DNA of 64,000 nucleotides from Thermoactinospora rubra (GTDB taxonomy: Bacteria; Actinomycetota; Actinomycetes; Streptosporangiales; Streptosporangiaceae), in the NCBI RefSeq assembly GCF_002093975.1, contig NZ_MSZZ01000010.1:186001-250000 (forward strand), written 5' to 3'. A model generated the notes under the pieces. The model did no database searches, was not told where the DNA came from, and worked only from the letters and a program-made list of their open reading frames with translations. Below are positions 40,721-49,315 of the stretch, piece after piece; within the stretch, counting starts at the first letter, position 1, and each line of letters begins with the position of its first letter. A program made the translations under genes and the position numbers.

Positions 40721-41935
40721 ATGCCACGAGTTCACTTCCTCGACGTGACCAACCGCGACGGCGTGCAGACCGCCAGGACCGGCCTGTCGAAGTTCGGCAA
40801 GACGATGGTCAACTTCTACCTGGGCAGGCTCGGGGTGGCGCAGTCGGAGATCGGCTTCCCGTTCCTGTTCCACGAGGTGCCCTACGTGCGGGCCCAGGTC
40901 GCGCTGGCGGAGGCGGGGGCGTTCGGCGACCTGCGCCTGTCCGGCTGGTGCCGCGGTGTCACCGCCGACGTGGACAAGGCCCTGCCGCTGGGACTGAAGC
41001 ACTACAACCTGTCCATCTCGACGTCCGACTACATGATCCAGAACAAGTTCCGCGGCAGGCTCGACCGCGACGCGATCATCCGCGAGATGACCGCCGCCGT
41101 GCGGGCGGCCAAGTCGGCCGGGGTGGAGACCGTGGGCGTCAACGCCGAGGACGGCTCGCGCACCGACGACGCCTTCCTGCTGGAGTTCGCGCTGGCGGCC
41201 AGGGAGGCGGGCGCCGACCGGGTGCGCTACTGCGACACCATCGGCGGCGACACGCCCGAGCGGATCCGCGAGCGCTTCGCCAAGCTGGCCGCCGCGACCG
41301 GCATGCCGATCGAGACCCACTGCCACAACGACCTGGGCATGGCGGTGGCGAACTCGGTGTCCGGCGCGCTCGGCGACCTGGAGGCCGGTCAGGACGCCTG
41401 GATCAACACGTGCGTCAACGGCATCGGCGAGCGGGCCGGGAACGCCGACCTGCTGTCCACGATCCTGGCCTGCCGGCACGGGTTCGGGCTGGATGTGGAG
41501 ATCGGCGACCCGCTGGACCTGTCCTGGGCGCGCCGCTTCGCGCTGTGGGCGAGCTACGCGCTCGGCCAGCCCCTGCCGTACAACCAGGTCGGCGTGGGAC
41601 GCAACGCCTTCGCCCACGAGTCGGGCATCCACGCCGACGGGGCGCTCAAGGACCACGGCAACTACGAGCTGTTCGACGAGGCGACGCTCGGGCCCTTCCC
41701 CGACGACTGGCACGCGCGGCGGGGCCGGGTGGTGCTGACCGGGGAGTACGGCGGCAAGGCCGGGTTCCGGCACGTCATGGAGGGGCTCGGCGTCGAGGTC
41801 GAGGACGAGGAGCAGGCCTTCAAGCTGGTGCAGCTGTGCAACGCGGCGACGGGACGGCCGCTGACCGACGACGAGCTGCGCCTCATCGCCGCCTACCCCC
41901 GCGAGCTGTCGCTGCTGTTCCCCGGCTACCTCTAA
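40721..41935 (+). CDS. Homocitrate synthase-like DRE-TIM enzyme
   Basis: A 404-residue member of the HMGL/isopropylmalate-homocitrate synthase superfamily. Metal and catalytic motifs are TNRDG near the N terminus, ETHCHNDLGMAVAN (HxH metal ligands), NGIGERAGN, and FAHESGIHADG as in homocitrate and isopropylmalate synthases. It would condense an acyl-CoA with a 2-oxoacid by Claisen chemistry. The partner across the divergent promoter is a citrate synthase, the other main family doing this reaction. GGTGGA precedes ATG 40721; an in-frame upstream ATG inside the palindrome is rejected. The exact 2-oxoacid is unknown. Confidence 0.8.
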   Translation: MPRVHFLDVTNRDGVQTARTGLSKFGKTMVNFYLGRLGVAQSEIGFPFLFHEVPYVRAQVALAEAGAFGDLRLSGWCRGVTADVDKALPLGLKHYNLSISTSDYMIQNKFRGRLDRDAIIREMTAAVRAAKSAGVETVGVNAEDGSRTDDAFLLEFALAAREAGADRVRYCDTIGGDTPERIRERFAKLAAATGMPIETHCHNDLGMAVANSVSGALGDLEAGQDAWINTCVNGIGERAGNADLLSTILACRHGFGLDVEIGDPLDLSWARRFALWASYALGQPLPYNQVGVGRNAFAHESGIHADGALKDHGNYELFDEATLGPFPDDWHARRGRVVLTGEYGGKAGFRHVMEGLGVEVEDEEQAFKLVQLCNAATGRPLTDDELRLIAAYPRELSLLFPGYL

Positions 41936-41980
41936 CCCGGCTACCTCTAACCCGGCTACCTCTGACCCGGCTACCTCTAA
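41921..41980. repeat. Four 15-bp tandem repeats over two stop codons
   Basis: CCCGGCTACCTCTAA is repeated four times (the third copy reads TCTGA). The first copy encodes the last residues PGYL and the stop of the homocitrate-synthase-like gene. The fourth supplies the TAG stop of sbcC on the other strand. Because 15 is a multiple of three, every unit carries a back-up stop codon in frame. Confidence 0.85.
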
Positions 41981-44900
41981 CCCGGCGCGGACACCGACAG
42001 GGTCGAGCCGGTGCGGGTCTTGGTCACCTTCAGCTGGGCCGGGATCCTGGTGCGCAGCTCGCCCACGTGGCTGACGATGCCCACCGCGCGGCCGCCGTCG
42101 CGCAGCCCGTCGAGGATGTCCAGGACGCCGTCGAGCGTGTCCTCGTCCAGGGTGCCGAAGCCCTCGTCGACGAACAGCATGCCGATCTCCGCGCCGCCCG
42201 ACTCGGCGGCGACCACGTCGGCCAGCCCGAGCGCCAGGGCCAGCGAGGTGATGAAGCTCTCGCCGCCCGACAGCGTCGCCGGGTCGCGGTCGACGCCGGT
42301 CCAGCCGTCGGCCACCCGCAGCCCGAGCCCGCCGCCGGAGCGTGCCCGGCTGCCCGCGGTCTTGCGCAGGTCGTGCTGGAGCTGGTAGCGGCCGGCCGAC
42401 ATGTGGTCCAGCCGCTCGTTGGCCGCGTCGACCACCTGCCGGAGCCGCTCGCCCAGCACGTACGACGACAGGCTCATGCTCCACTGGTTGTCGGTGGAGG
42501 TGCCGCCGGCGAGCGAGGCCATGCGTTCGGCCAGGCGGTGCCGTTCGGCGGCCGGACGCCACCGCTCCAGGCACGCGCCGAGCTCGTCGTGGAGCTCGCG
42601 CAGCCGCCGTTCCCGCGCGGCGGCCCTGTCGCGGGCCGACACGAGCGCGGTGTGCTCGCGCTCGGCCTCGGCCAGCGCGGCCTCCAGGGCCTGCAGGTCG
42701 GGGGCGGGCCGGGCCGCCGCGGCGGCGAGCTCGAGGTCGGCCAGCGTGGCGGCGACGGCCGCGTGCCGGGCGTCCAGCTCGCGTAGCAGCTCGGCCTTGG
42801 CCTCGCGTTCGGCCGGCGTCCTGGCCGCCGCCTCGGCGTGGGCGGCGTCGTCGAAGCCCGCCTCCAGCGCCGCCTCCTCCGCCTGCCGTACGGCTTTCGC
42901 GTGCTCCTCGGCCGCCGTGTCCGCCGCCGTCGTGGCCTCGACGGCCTCGCGCAGCAGCTCGGCCTCGTCGCTCAGCCTGGACAGCCGTTCGGCGATCGTG
43001 GGGTCGTCTCCCCGGGCGGCGTCGAGCCTGGCCGTGAGCCGGGCGACGTCGCCGCTCAGCTCCTCCCGCCGGGTACGGCAGGCGGCCAGCCGGGCGGCGA
43101 TCCGCCTGGCCTCCTCCTGAAGGCGGGTGCGCTCGGCGTCCAGGCGCGCGGCCTCGGCCGCCAGGTCAGGCTCGGCCGAGGCGGCCTGCCGCAGCCGGTC
43201 CAGCTCGGCCCGCGCCGCGGCCAGCAGCTCGTCCGGCCCGCCATCCGTACCCCCGGGCAGCGCCTCCAGCAGGCGGGACACCAGGCGGTCGCGCTCGGCC
43301 CCCAGCTGGGACCGGCGGGTGCGGCAGGCGGCCAGCGCCTCGCCGAGCTCGCGCGCCTGCTCGCGGGCCTCCTCCCGGCGCCTGTCCACGCGCTCGGCCT
43401 CGGCCGCCAGCGACGGCTCCAGCGCCGCCGTCGCCTCCAGGGCCGCGAGCTCCTCCTCGGCGGTCCGCAGCGCCGCCTCCGCCGAGGCCACGTCGAGCCC
43501 GCCCGCCGCCGCCTCGGCGTCCGTCAGCCGCGACTCCAGGGTGGCGGCCAGCCGTTCGGCCGCCTCGCGTTCGGCGAGCGCCGCCTCGTGCGCCGCCTCG
43601 GCGGCCCTCTCGTCGTCGGCGGAGGGCGCGGCGGGCGCCGGGGTGGCCGGTCTGGGGTGCTCGGCCGAGCCGCAGACCGGGCAGGGGGCGCCGTCGGCCA
43701 GCTCCCGCGCCAGCTCGGCGGCCATGCCCTCCAGCCGCGCCTGGCGGATGTCCAGCCAGCGTTCGCGGGAGGCCTGGGCGCGGTCGACGAGCGTCCGCAG
43801 GTCGGCGGTGGCCGCCGCGAGCTCGGCGGCCAGCGTGTCGCGGCGCCGGGCGGCCTCGAGCACGGCCTGCGCCGAGGAGCGGGCGGCGGCCGCGGCGGGC
43901 ACGGCGGCCGCGCGGGCGCGCACTTCGGCCAGCCGCCCGGTCACCTCGGCGAGCTGCGCGGGGAGATCGGCTTCGAGCGTCGCGACCTCGGCCTCCCGCT
44001 CGGCGAGCCGGTCGAGGTCCCGGTCCAGGGCCGCCAGCTCGGCCTCCACGCCGGCGAGGTCCTCGGCCATGGCGACGACCGCTTCGGCGGCCGGGACGCG
44101 GGCGGCGGCCAGCCGTACCGCCGCCAGCTCCCGCTCGGCCTCCTCCAGCGCGGACGGCAGCTCGGCCAGCCGGGCGTCCACCTCTTCCCCGGCGGCGGCC
44201 AGCTCGGCGAGCTCCTCCTCCACGCGGGCCAGGTCACGGCGCACGACCGACTGCCTGGCCTCCTCGGTGAGCAGCTCCGACAGCCGGGCGATCTCGCCGC
44301 GCCGGTCGCGCTCCAGCCGTGCGAGGCAGGCGGCGTCCGGGACGGCTCCGCCCGCCCGCCGGGCCTGCCCTTCAGGATCTGAGGGGAGGCCGGCGAACAG
44401 CGGCCGGGCCCGCGCGATCGCGTCGGCGGCCAGCGCCCGCGTCTTGGCCGCCGCCTCGGCCCGGTGCCGCGCGCCCGCCACCAGCGGCAGCACCCGGTCC
44501 GCCCGGGCCGCCTCGTCCAGGATCGCCACGAGCTCGGCCCGCTCCTCCGCGCGCTCGTCGAGGGTACGGCGGAGCGTCAACGCCTCGGCATGGCGGCGCT
44601 GGAGCTCGGCCAGCGCCGCCCCGCGGTCGAAGGCCGCACGCGCCTCCCGCAGCGCGGCCGCCGCGGACTCGCACTGCTCGCCCGACCGCTCCGCCACCGC
44701 CCCGGCCGCGTCGAGCAGCGCCCCCGACCACGCGGGAAGCGCCTCGTCCTCGGGCGGGGGCACGGCCGCCACCAGCTCCTCCCCCGCCGCCTCCGCGACC
44801 CTCTGCACGGCGAAGTCGACCTGCCGGCGCAGCTCTTGCTGGGCCCGCCACGCCTGCTTGCGATGCTCCGCGAGCCACGCCTCCGCCTGGGTGAAGACCT

Positions 44901-45447
44901 TGACGGTGAACAGCCGCTCCAGCAGCTTGCGCCGTTCCTCCCCGTCGGCGCGCAGGAACCGGGCGAAGTCGCCCTGCGGCAGCATGGCCACCTGGCAGAA
45001 CTGGTCGGCGTTCATCCCGAGCAGCCCGCCGATCAGGTCGCCCGCCTCGTCGATCCGCGTGGTGAGCCCCTTCCAGGTGGAGCCTGCCAGCTCCGACAGC
45101 ACGACCTTGGCCTTCTCCTCGGTGAAGCCGCTGCCGCGGAGCTTGGGCCGCTGCCAGGCGGGCGAGCGCTCGACGCGCAGCCGCCGGCCCCGGATCGTCA
45201 CCTCCAGCGTCACGGACGGGCCGGCCCCGGCCGGGGCGTGGTCGCAGCGCAGCGAGCGGGCGCTGTTGCGCTGCCCGGGCACCTGCCCGTACAGGGCGAA
45301 GCACAGCGCGTCGAGCACGGTGGTCTTGCCCGCGCCGGTGGGGCCGTGGACGAGGAACAGCCCGGCCTCGGCCAGGGCGTCGAAGTCGACCCGCTCGGTG
45401 CCGGGGAAGGAGCCGAAGGCGGTCAGCGTCAGCAGGTGGGGCCGCAT
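41977..45447 (-). CDS. sbcC: Exonuclease subunit SbcC (Rad50-like)
   Basis: A 1156-residue Rad50-type ATPase of the SbcCD complex, which opens DNA hairpins and trims protein-blocked ends. Walker A is VHGPTGAGKTTV near the N terminus. Long coiled-coils flank the zinc hook CPVCGSAEHP in the middle. The C-terminal head has the signature TLSGGESF and Walker B MLFVDEGFG. The length is typical for actinobacteria. Its ATG directly abuts the stop of sbcD, so the two are translated together. Confidence 0.95.
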   Translation of the reverse strand: MRPHLLTLTAFGSFPGTERVDFDALAEAGLFLVHGPTGAGKTTVLDALCFALYGQVPGQRNSARSLRCDHAPAGAGPSVTLEVTIRGRRLRVERSPAWQRPKLRGSGFTEEKAKVVLSELAGSTWKGLTTRIDEAGDLIGGLLGMNADQFCQVAMLPQGDFARFLRADGEERRKLLERLFTVKVFTQAEAWLAEHRKQAWRAQQELRRQVDFAVQRVAEAAGEELVAAVPPPEDEALPAWSGALLDAAGAVAERSGEQCESAAAALREARAAFDRGAALAELQRRHAEALTLRRTLDERAEERAELVAILDEAARADRVLPLVAGARHRAEAAAKTRALAADAIARARPLFAGLPSDPEGQARRAGGAVPDAACLARLERDRRGEIARLSELLTEEARQSVVRRDLARVEEELAELAAAGEEVDARLAELPSALEEAERELAAVRLAAARVPAAEAVVAMAEDLAGVEAELAALDRDLDRLAEREAEVATLEADLPAQLAEVTGRLAEVRARAAAVPAAAAARSSAQAVLEAARRRDTLAAELAAATADLRTLVDRAQASRERWLDIRQARLEGMAAELARELADGAPCPVCGSAEHPRPATPAPAAPSADDERAAEAAHEAALAEREAAERLAATLESRLTDAEAAAGGLDVASAEAALRTAEEELAALEATAALEPSLAAEAERVDRRREEAREQARELGEALAACRTRRSQLGAERDRLVSRLLEALPGGTDGGPDELLAAARAELDRLRQAASAEPDLAAEAARLDAERTRLQEEARRIAARLAACRTRREELSGDVARLTARLDAARGDDPTIAERLSRLSDEAELLREAVEATTAADTAAEEHAKAVRQAEEAALEAGFDDAAHAEAAARTPAEREAKAELLRELDARHAAVAATLADLELAAAAARPAPDLQALEAALAEAEREHTALVSARDRAAARERRLRELHDELGACLERWRPAAERHRLAERMASLAGGTSTDNQWSMSLSSYVLGERLRQVVDAANERLDHMSAGRYQLQHDLRKTAGSRARSGGGLGLRVADGWTGVDRDPATLSGGESFITSLALALGLADVVAAESGGAEIGMLFVDEGFGTLDEDTLDGVLDILDGLRDGGRAVGIVSHVGELRTRIPAQLKVTKTRTGSTLSVSAPG

Positions 45448-46569
45448 CTAGGCGGTGGCCTCCTTCAGCCTGGCGGCCTCGACGGCCTCGCGCAGCAGCG
45501 CCTCCTCCTCCGCCGAGGCGGGCTCGCCGCGCACCTCGCGCACGAAGTCGAGGGCGACCTCCGCCTCCGGCCGCCCCGCGAGCCGGGGACGGGAGGCCGC
45601 GGCGGGCCCGCCCGAGGGCTCGAAGGACAGCGCGAGCGTGTGGGGGAAGCGGGCGCGCAGCCGGTCCATGGCCGCCTTGGGGCGGACGGGGTCGGTGAGC
45701 ACGACCTGGAGCCAGTGGTCGCGGTAGGTCTCGTACCGGGGCGAGGTCAGCAGCTCCTCCAGCGTGCCGCGCAGCCGCCCGATCGGCCGCGGGACCGGGG
45801 CGGGCACGAACTCCGCCGAGTGGAGGCCCTTGGCGTCCAGCGTCACCAGCCATGAGCCCTTGACGTGGCCGGTCTCGGAGAAGGAGTACGCCAGCGGCGA
45901 GCCGGAGTAGCGCACGGTCTCGCTCATCCGCTGGCGGCCGTGCAGGTGCCCCAGAGCCACGTAGGTGACGCCGTCGAAGGTCGACAGGGGCACGTGGGCC
46001 ACGCCGCCCACGCTGATGTCGCGCTCGCTGTCGCTGGCCTCGCCGCCGGTGACGAAGGCGTGGGCGAGCACGACCGAGCGGCTGTGCCGTACGGCGTCGG
46101 CGCGGACGCGGTCCATCGCGTGGCCGAGGGCGGCGGCGTGGCTGCGCGAGTCGAGCTCCCACGGGCCGCGCACCAGCTCGGGCTCAAGATAGGGGATGCC
46201 GTAGAAGGCGACGTCGTCGATGACCACCGGCTCCCAGGCGAGGGCGGGGTCGGTGCGCAGGTGGACCCCGGCGGCGTCGATCAGCGAGGCGCCGAAGCCG
46301 AGCCGCCGCGCCGAGTCGTGGTTGCCGCTGATGATCACGACCCGCACGCGCGCCGAGACCAGCCGCATGAGCGCCTCGTTGCACAGCGCGACGGCGTCGA
46401 CGGGCGGCAGCGCCCGGTCGTAGACGTCGCCGCACACGGCCACCACGTCGACCCGCTCGGCGCGGACCGTCTCGACCAGGTGATCGACGAAGGCGGCCTG
46501 GCCCTCCAGCAGGCTCTCGCGGTGGAAGGACCGCCCCAGATGCCAGTCGGAGGTGTGCAGGACGCGCAT
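45448..46569 (-). CDS. sbcD: Exonuclease subunit SbcD (Mre11-like)
   Basis: A 373-residue calcineurin-like phosphoesterase that forms the nuclease core of SbcCD. Metal motifs in order: HTSDWHLGR (D/H), CGDVYDR (GDxxDR), GNHDSARR (GNHD), His in VLAHAF and GHLHGRQ. The C-terminal helices that dock SbcC are present. The start is placed at ATG 46569 (MRVLHTSDWHLG), the family-typical N terminus; a slightly longer frame from 46587 is less likely. The 188 bases upstream, shared with the divergent hydrolase gene, show no clear site. Confidence 0.95.
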   Translation of the reverse strand: MRVLHTSDWHLGRSFHRESLLEGQAAFVDHLVETVRAERVDVVAVCGDVYDRALPPVDAVALCNEALMRLVSARVRVVIISGNHDSARRLGFGASLIDAAGVHLRTDPALAWEPVVIDDVAFYGIPYLEPELVRGPWELDSRSHAAALGHAMDRVRADAVRHSRSVVLAHAFVTGGEASDSERDISVGGVAHVPLSTFDGVTYVALGHLHGRQRMSETVRYSGSPLAYSFSETGHVKGSWLVTLDAKGLHSAEFVPAPVPRPIGRLRGTLEELLTSPRYETYRDHWLQVVLTDPVRPKAAMDRLRARFPHTLALSFEPSGGPAAASRPRLAGRPEAEVALDFVREVRGEPASAEEEALLREAVEAARLKEATA

Positions 46570-46757
46570 GTCCCAGCAAGCTAACACGTCTCACGGGCAA
46601 ATGCCGCCCCACTGCCCCAGCCCGCATGAACGAGTATGGAGAGCGAACATGGAGACATGGACGCCGCCGTCCGGCAGGCGAAACGCCGTCCCGGCAGGGC
46701 GCGCGGCGGGAGTAGCCTGAAGATCGGCGGGCGATCCTACGCACTTGGGGGAGGCCG

Positions 46758-48248
46758 ATGCGCACGGGCCGTGGCACCTTGGGGGTGGCCGCCGGTTTGG
46801 TGCTGGTGGCCCTGGCCGCCCTCGGGTACGTGCTGCCGCCCGCCTTCGACCCACCGCCGCTGCAGGTGGACCCCGCCTTCCGCGCCCTGCCCGCGCAGCC
46901 GCACGCGGAACTGAAGCCGGTGGTGGCTGCCGACCCCTACAGCTCCGAGGAGATCACCATCCCGGCCCGCGGCCAGCAGCTGCGCGCCACCGTCCGGGCC
47001 CCGGCCACGCCCGGGCGGCACCCCGCGATGGTGTTCGTCTCCGGCTCGGGCAACGGCTCGCGCGAGGAGTTCACCCCGCAGGCGGAGTTCCTGGCCGCCG
47101 CCGGGGTGGTCACGCTGACCTTCGACAAGCGGACCGTCGGCTACAACTTCCGCGACCGCGACTTCGGCCTGCTGGCCGACGACGCGCTGCGCATGGTGAA
47201 GTACCTGCGCAGCCGTCCCGACGTGAACCCCGACCTGACCGGGATCTGGGGCGTGAGCGAGGGCGGCTGGGTGGTGCCGATCGCCGCGTCCAGGAGCCGC
47301 GACGTCGGCTTCGTCGTGCTGGTCTCCTCCCCCAACGTCTCCCCGCTGCGCCAGGTCGCCTGGGCGCTGAACGAGCAGCTGCTGCGCCTGCGGGCGCCGA
47401 TCGGGGTCCGCGACCTGCTGACCAGGGCCATGGGCGGGGTGGGCTTCGAGTTCCTGCGCCACGACCCGATGCCCGCGATGCGCGGGATCACCCAGCCCGT
47501 CCTGGCGCTGTACGGGACGATGGACCCCTCGATCCCGTTCGTGGAGAGCACCAAGGCGCTCACCACCGCGCTCACCGAGGCCGGCAACGACCGCTACACC
47601 ATCAGGTTCCTCGACAAGGCCGACCACGCGATGCGGGTCAACGGCGGCCCCTTCGCCGCCGGCTACCTGGAGACCCTGACCAACTGGATCAAGGGCCTGC
47701 CGGGCACGGCCAGGCCGAGCCTCCACATCGCGGGCGCCACGCCGGTCCAGCGCTTCGCGGCCGCCGACGTCCCGGCCGCCCCCTGGTACGCCGGGGGCAC
47801 CATGCTGGGCCTGACGATCTGCCTGGCCGTCGTCGGCTACGTGGCCGGCCCCGTCTCCGAGCTGATGGTACGGCTGCGCGGGCGGCCCATGCCCCTCCAG
47901 ACCAACGCCGCGCTGTGGGCGCCCATCAGCCGCAGGCTGCGCCGGATGGCGCTGACCGGGCTGGGGCTGCTGGCGTCGGTCGTGGCGTTCATCACGCTGC
48001 TGGTGCTCTTCTCGGTCAACCAGGCGGGCGCCTGGCCCGCCGTGCTGGCCGGGTGGCTGGTGGTGCGGGTGCTGGCCATCCTCATGCTCCTGCAGGAGGT
48101 GACCGCGGTGGCGACCGTGGTCAACGCCCTGCGTGAGGGGCTGCAGCCCAGCAGGGGCCAGCACGTGGCCATCGCCGGGGTGCTGGGCGGCACCGGCCTG
48201 CTGCTGGTCGCCGCCGCCTACTACGGGTTGTTCTCGTTCCCCTGGTAG
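46758..48248 (+). CDS. Membrane-anchored alpha/beta hydrolase
   Basis: A 496-residue protein with an N-terminal signal-anchor (about 8-25), an alpha/beta hydrolase domain (about 60-320) and four C-terminal transmembrane helices (from about 345). The catalytic triad is visible as Ser in GVSEGGW, Asp in GTMDPSIPF and His in KADHAM. The hydrolase part resembles dienelactone hydrolase/acyl-peptidase-type proteins and would face outside the cell. The fusion to a membrane bundle is less common. GGGGGAGG precedes the ATG. The 3' end overlaps the next, convergent gene by 28 bases. Confidence 0.82.
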   Translation: MRTGRGTLGVAAGLVLVALAALGYVLPPAFDPPPLQVDPAFRALPAQPHAELKPVVAADPYSSEEITIPARGQQLRATVRAPATPGRHPAMVFVSGSGNGSREEFTPQAEFLAAAGVVTLTFDKRTVGYNFRDRDFGLLADDALRMVKYLRSRPDVNPDLTGIWGVSEGGWVVPIAASRSRDVGFVVLVSSPNVSPLRQVAWALNEQLLRLRAPIGVRDLLTRAMGGVGFEFLRHDPMPAMRGITQPVLALYGTMDPSIPFVESTKALTTALTEAGNDRYTIRFLDKADHAMRVNGGPFAAGYLETLTNWIKGLPGTARPSLHIAGATPVQRFAAADVPAAPWYAGGTMLGLTICLAVVGYVAGPVSELMVRLRGRPMPLQTNAALWAPISRRLRRMALTGLGLLASVVAFITLLVLFSVNQAGAWPAVLAGWLVVRVLAILMLLQEVTAVATVVNALREGLQPSRGQHVAIAGVLGGTGLLLVAAAYYGLFSFPW

Positions 48249-49144
48249 ACGTAGGCGGCCATCCAGCGGTCGATCTCGGCGAAGACCTGCTTGCGCACCG
48301 GCTCGGCCGACAGCACCAGGTCGTGCACGCCGTCGGGGATGCGCACGCACGTCACGTGCGGCCCGATCGAGGTGGACCAGCGGGCGATCTGCCGGGGATC
48401 GAGGACCACGTCGGCCTTGCGCGCCTCGGGCACGAAGTCGCGCACCCGCAGGCCGCGGCTGGAGGCCAGCACGAGCACCGGCACGTCCACGGCCAGCCCG
48501 CGGTGCAGGCGGCGCTGGGCCCGGCGGATCGCCGCGAGCCACATCGCGTGGACCGCGAAGCCGCCGTGCGGCTTGAGCCGCAGGTCGTAGTCCCACTCGC
48601 CGCCGTGCTCGCGGTGCAGGCTGTGGCCGTACACCGTGCTCACCCCGAGCGGCAGCGTCCACGCCGAGCGGGCGAACGGGCCCTTCAGCACGTCGGCCGC
48701 CAGCCGCAGCGGCGCGGGCACGTTGAGGTCCAGGAACGGGCTGTTGAGCACCAGCCCGTCGATCAGCCCGCGGCCGCGCACCCGGTCGGCCCACAGCGCG
48801 GCGACGAGCCCGCCGGTGGAGTGGGCGTTCACCGTCAGCCGGTCGTGGTCGCGCCGGATGATCCGCACCGCCTCGTCGATCTCCGGGAAGTAGTCGGTGA
48901 CGCTGCGCATCAGGCCGCGCGTCTGGTGCGGCAGCAGCGACCGGCCGTACTTGCGCAGGTCCAGGGCGTAGAAGTCGATCCCCTGGCCGGTGTAGTGCTC
49001 GGCCAGGTGGTCCTGGAAGAAGTAGTCGGTGAACCCGTGGATGTAGAGCACGGCCCTGCGCGAGCCGACGGTCCTGGCCACCAGCGTGGCGACGACCTCG
49101 CCCTCGAAGTCCGGCGGCATGGGCAGCACGGTGATCTCGTACAT
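48221..49144 (-). CDS. Alpha/beta hydrolase (serine aminopeptidase S33/lysophospholipase type)
   Basis: A 307-residue soluble hydrolase. The oxyanion region is VLYIHGFTDYFF, the nucleophile Ser is in NAHSTGGLVAAL, and the late His in PDGVHDLVLSAEPVR. The GLVLNSPFLDLN block is typical of monoglyceride-lipase-like members. I prefer ATG 49144: a -10-like TACCGT lies 6 bases upstream, which fits a leaderless mRNA. ATG 49162 (six residues longer) is possible. It is convergent with the preceding membrane hydrolase. Confidence 0.83.
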   Translation of the reverse strand: MYEITVLPMPPDFEGEVVATLVARTVGSRRAVLYIHGFTDYFFQDHLAEHYTGQGIDFYALDLRKYGRSLLPHQTRGLMRSVTDYFPEIDEAVRIIRRDHDRLTVNAHSTGGLVAALWADRVRGRGLIDGLVLNSPFLDLNVPAPLRLAADVLKGPFARSAWTLPLGVSTVYGHSLHREHGGEWDYDLRLKPHGGFAVHAMWLAAIRRAQRRLHRGLAVDVPVLVLASSRGLRVRDFVPEARKADVVLDPRQIARWSTSIGPHVTCVRIPDGVHDLVLSAEPVRKQVFAEIDRWMAAYVYQGNENNP

Positions 49145-49315
49145 GCGCAAACGGTATTCCATCCGGGCGGCCGATCCGGCGACGGTCGGCTATCGTGTGC
49201 GGGCGGCGGCGTTCGCCGGATGTTAACTCTCCCCTTAAGCCATATTTCGGAGGCTGTCCGTAGGCTCCTGATCCAAAACGGCCTACCGTAGACCAATCGG
49301 GGAAGCAGGGGTGAC

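Noticed and set aside
41921-41980. CRISPR-like array
   Set aside because: The 15-bp units are directly adjacent without spacers and contain coding and stop sequence; no cas gene is present.
46626-46715. Small open frame starting ATG-AAC-GAG before the membrane hydrolase
   Set aside because: Only about 30 codons of Arg-rich sequence with no ribosome binding site; probably upstream leader DNA.
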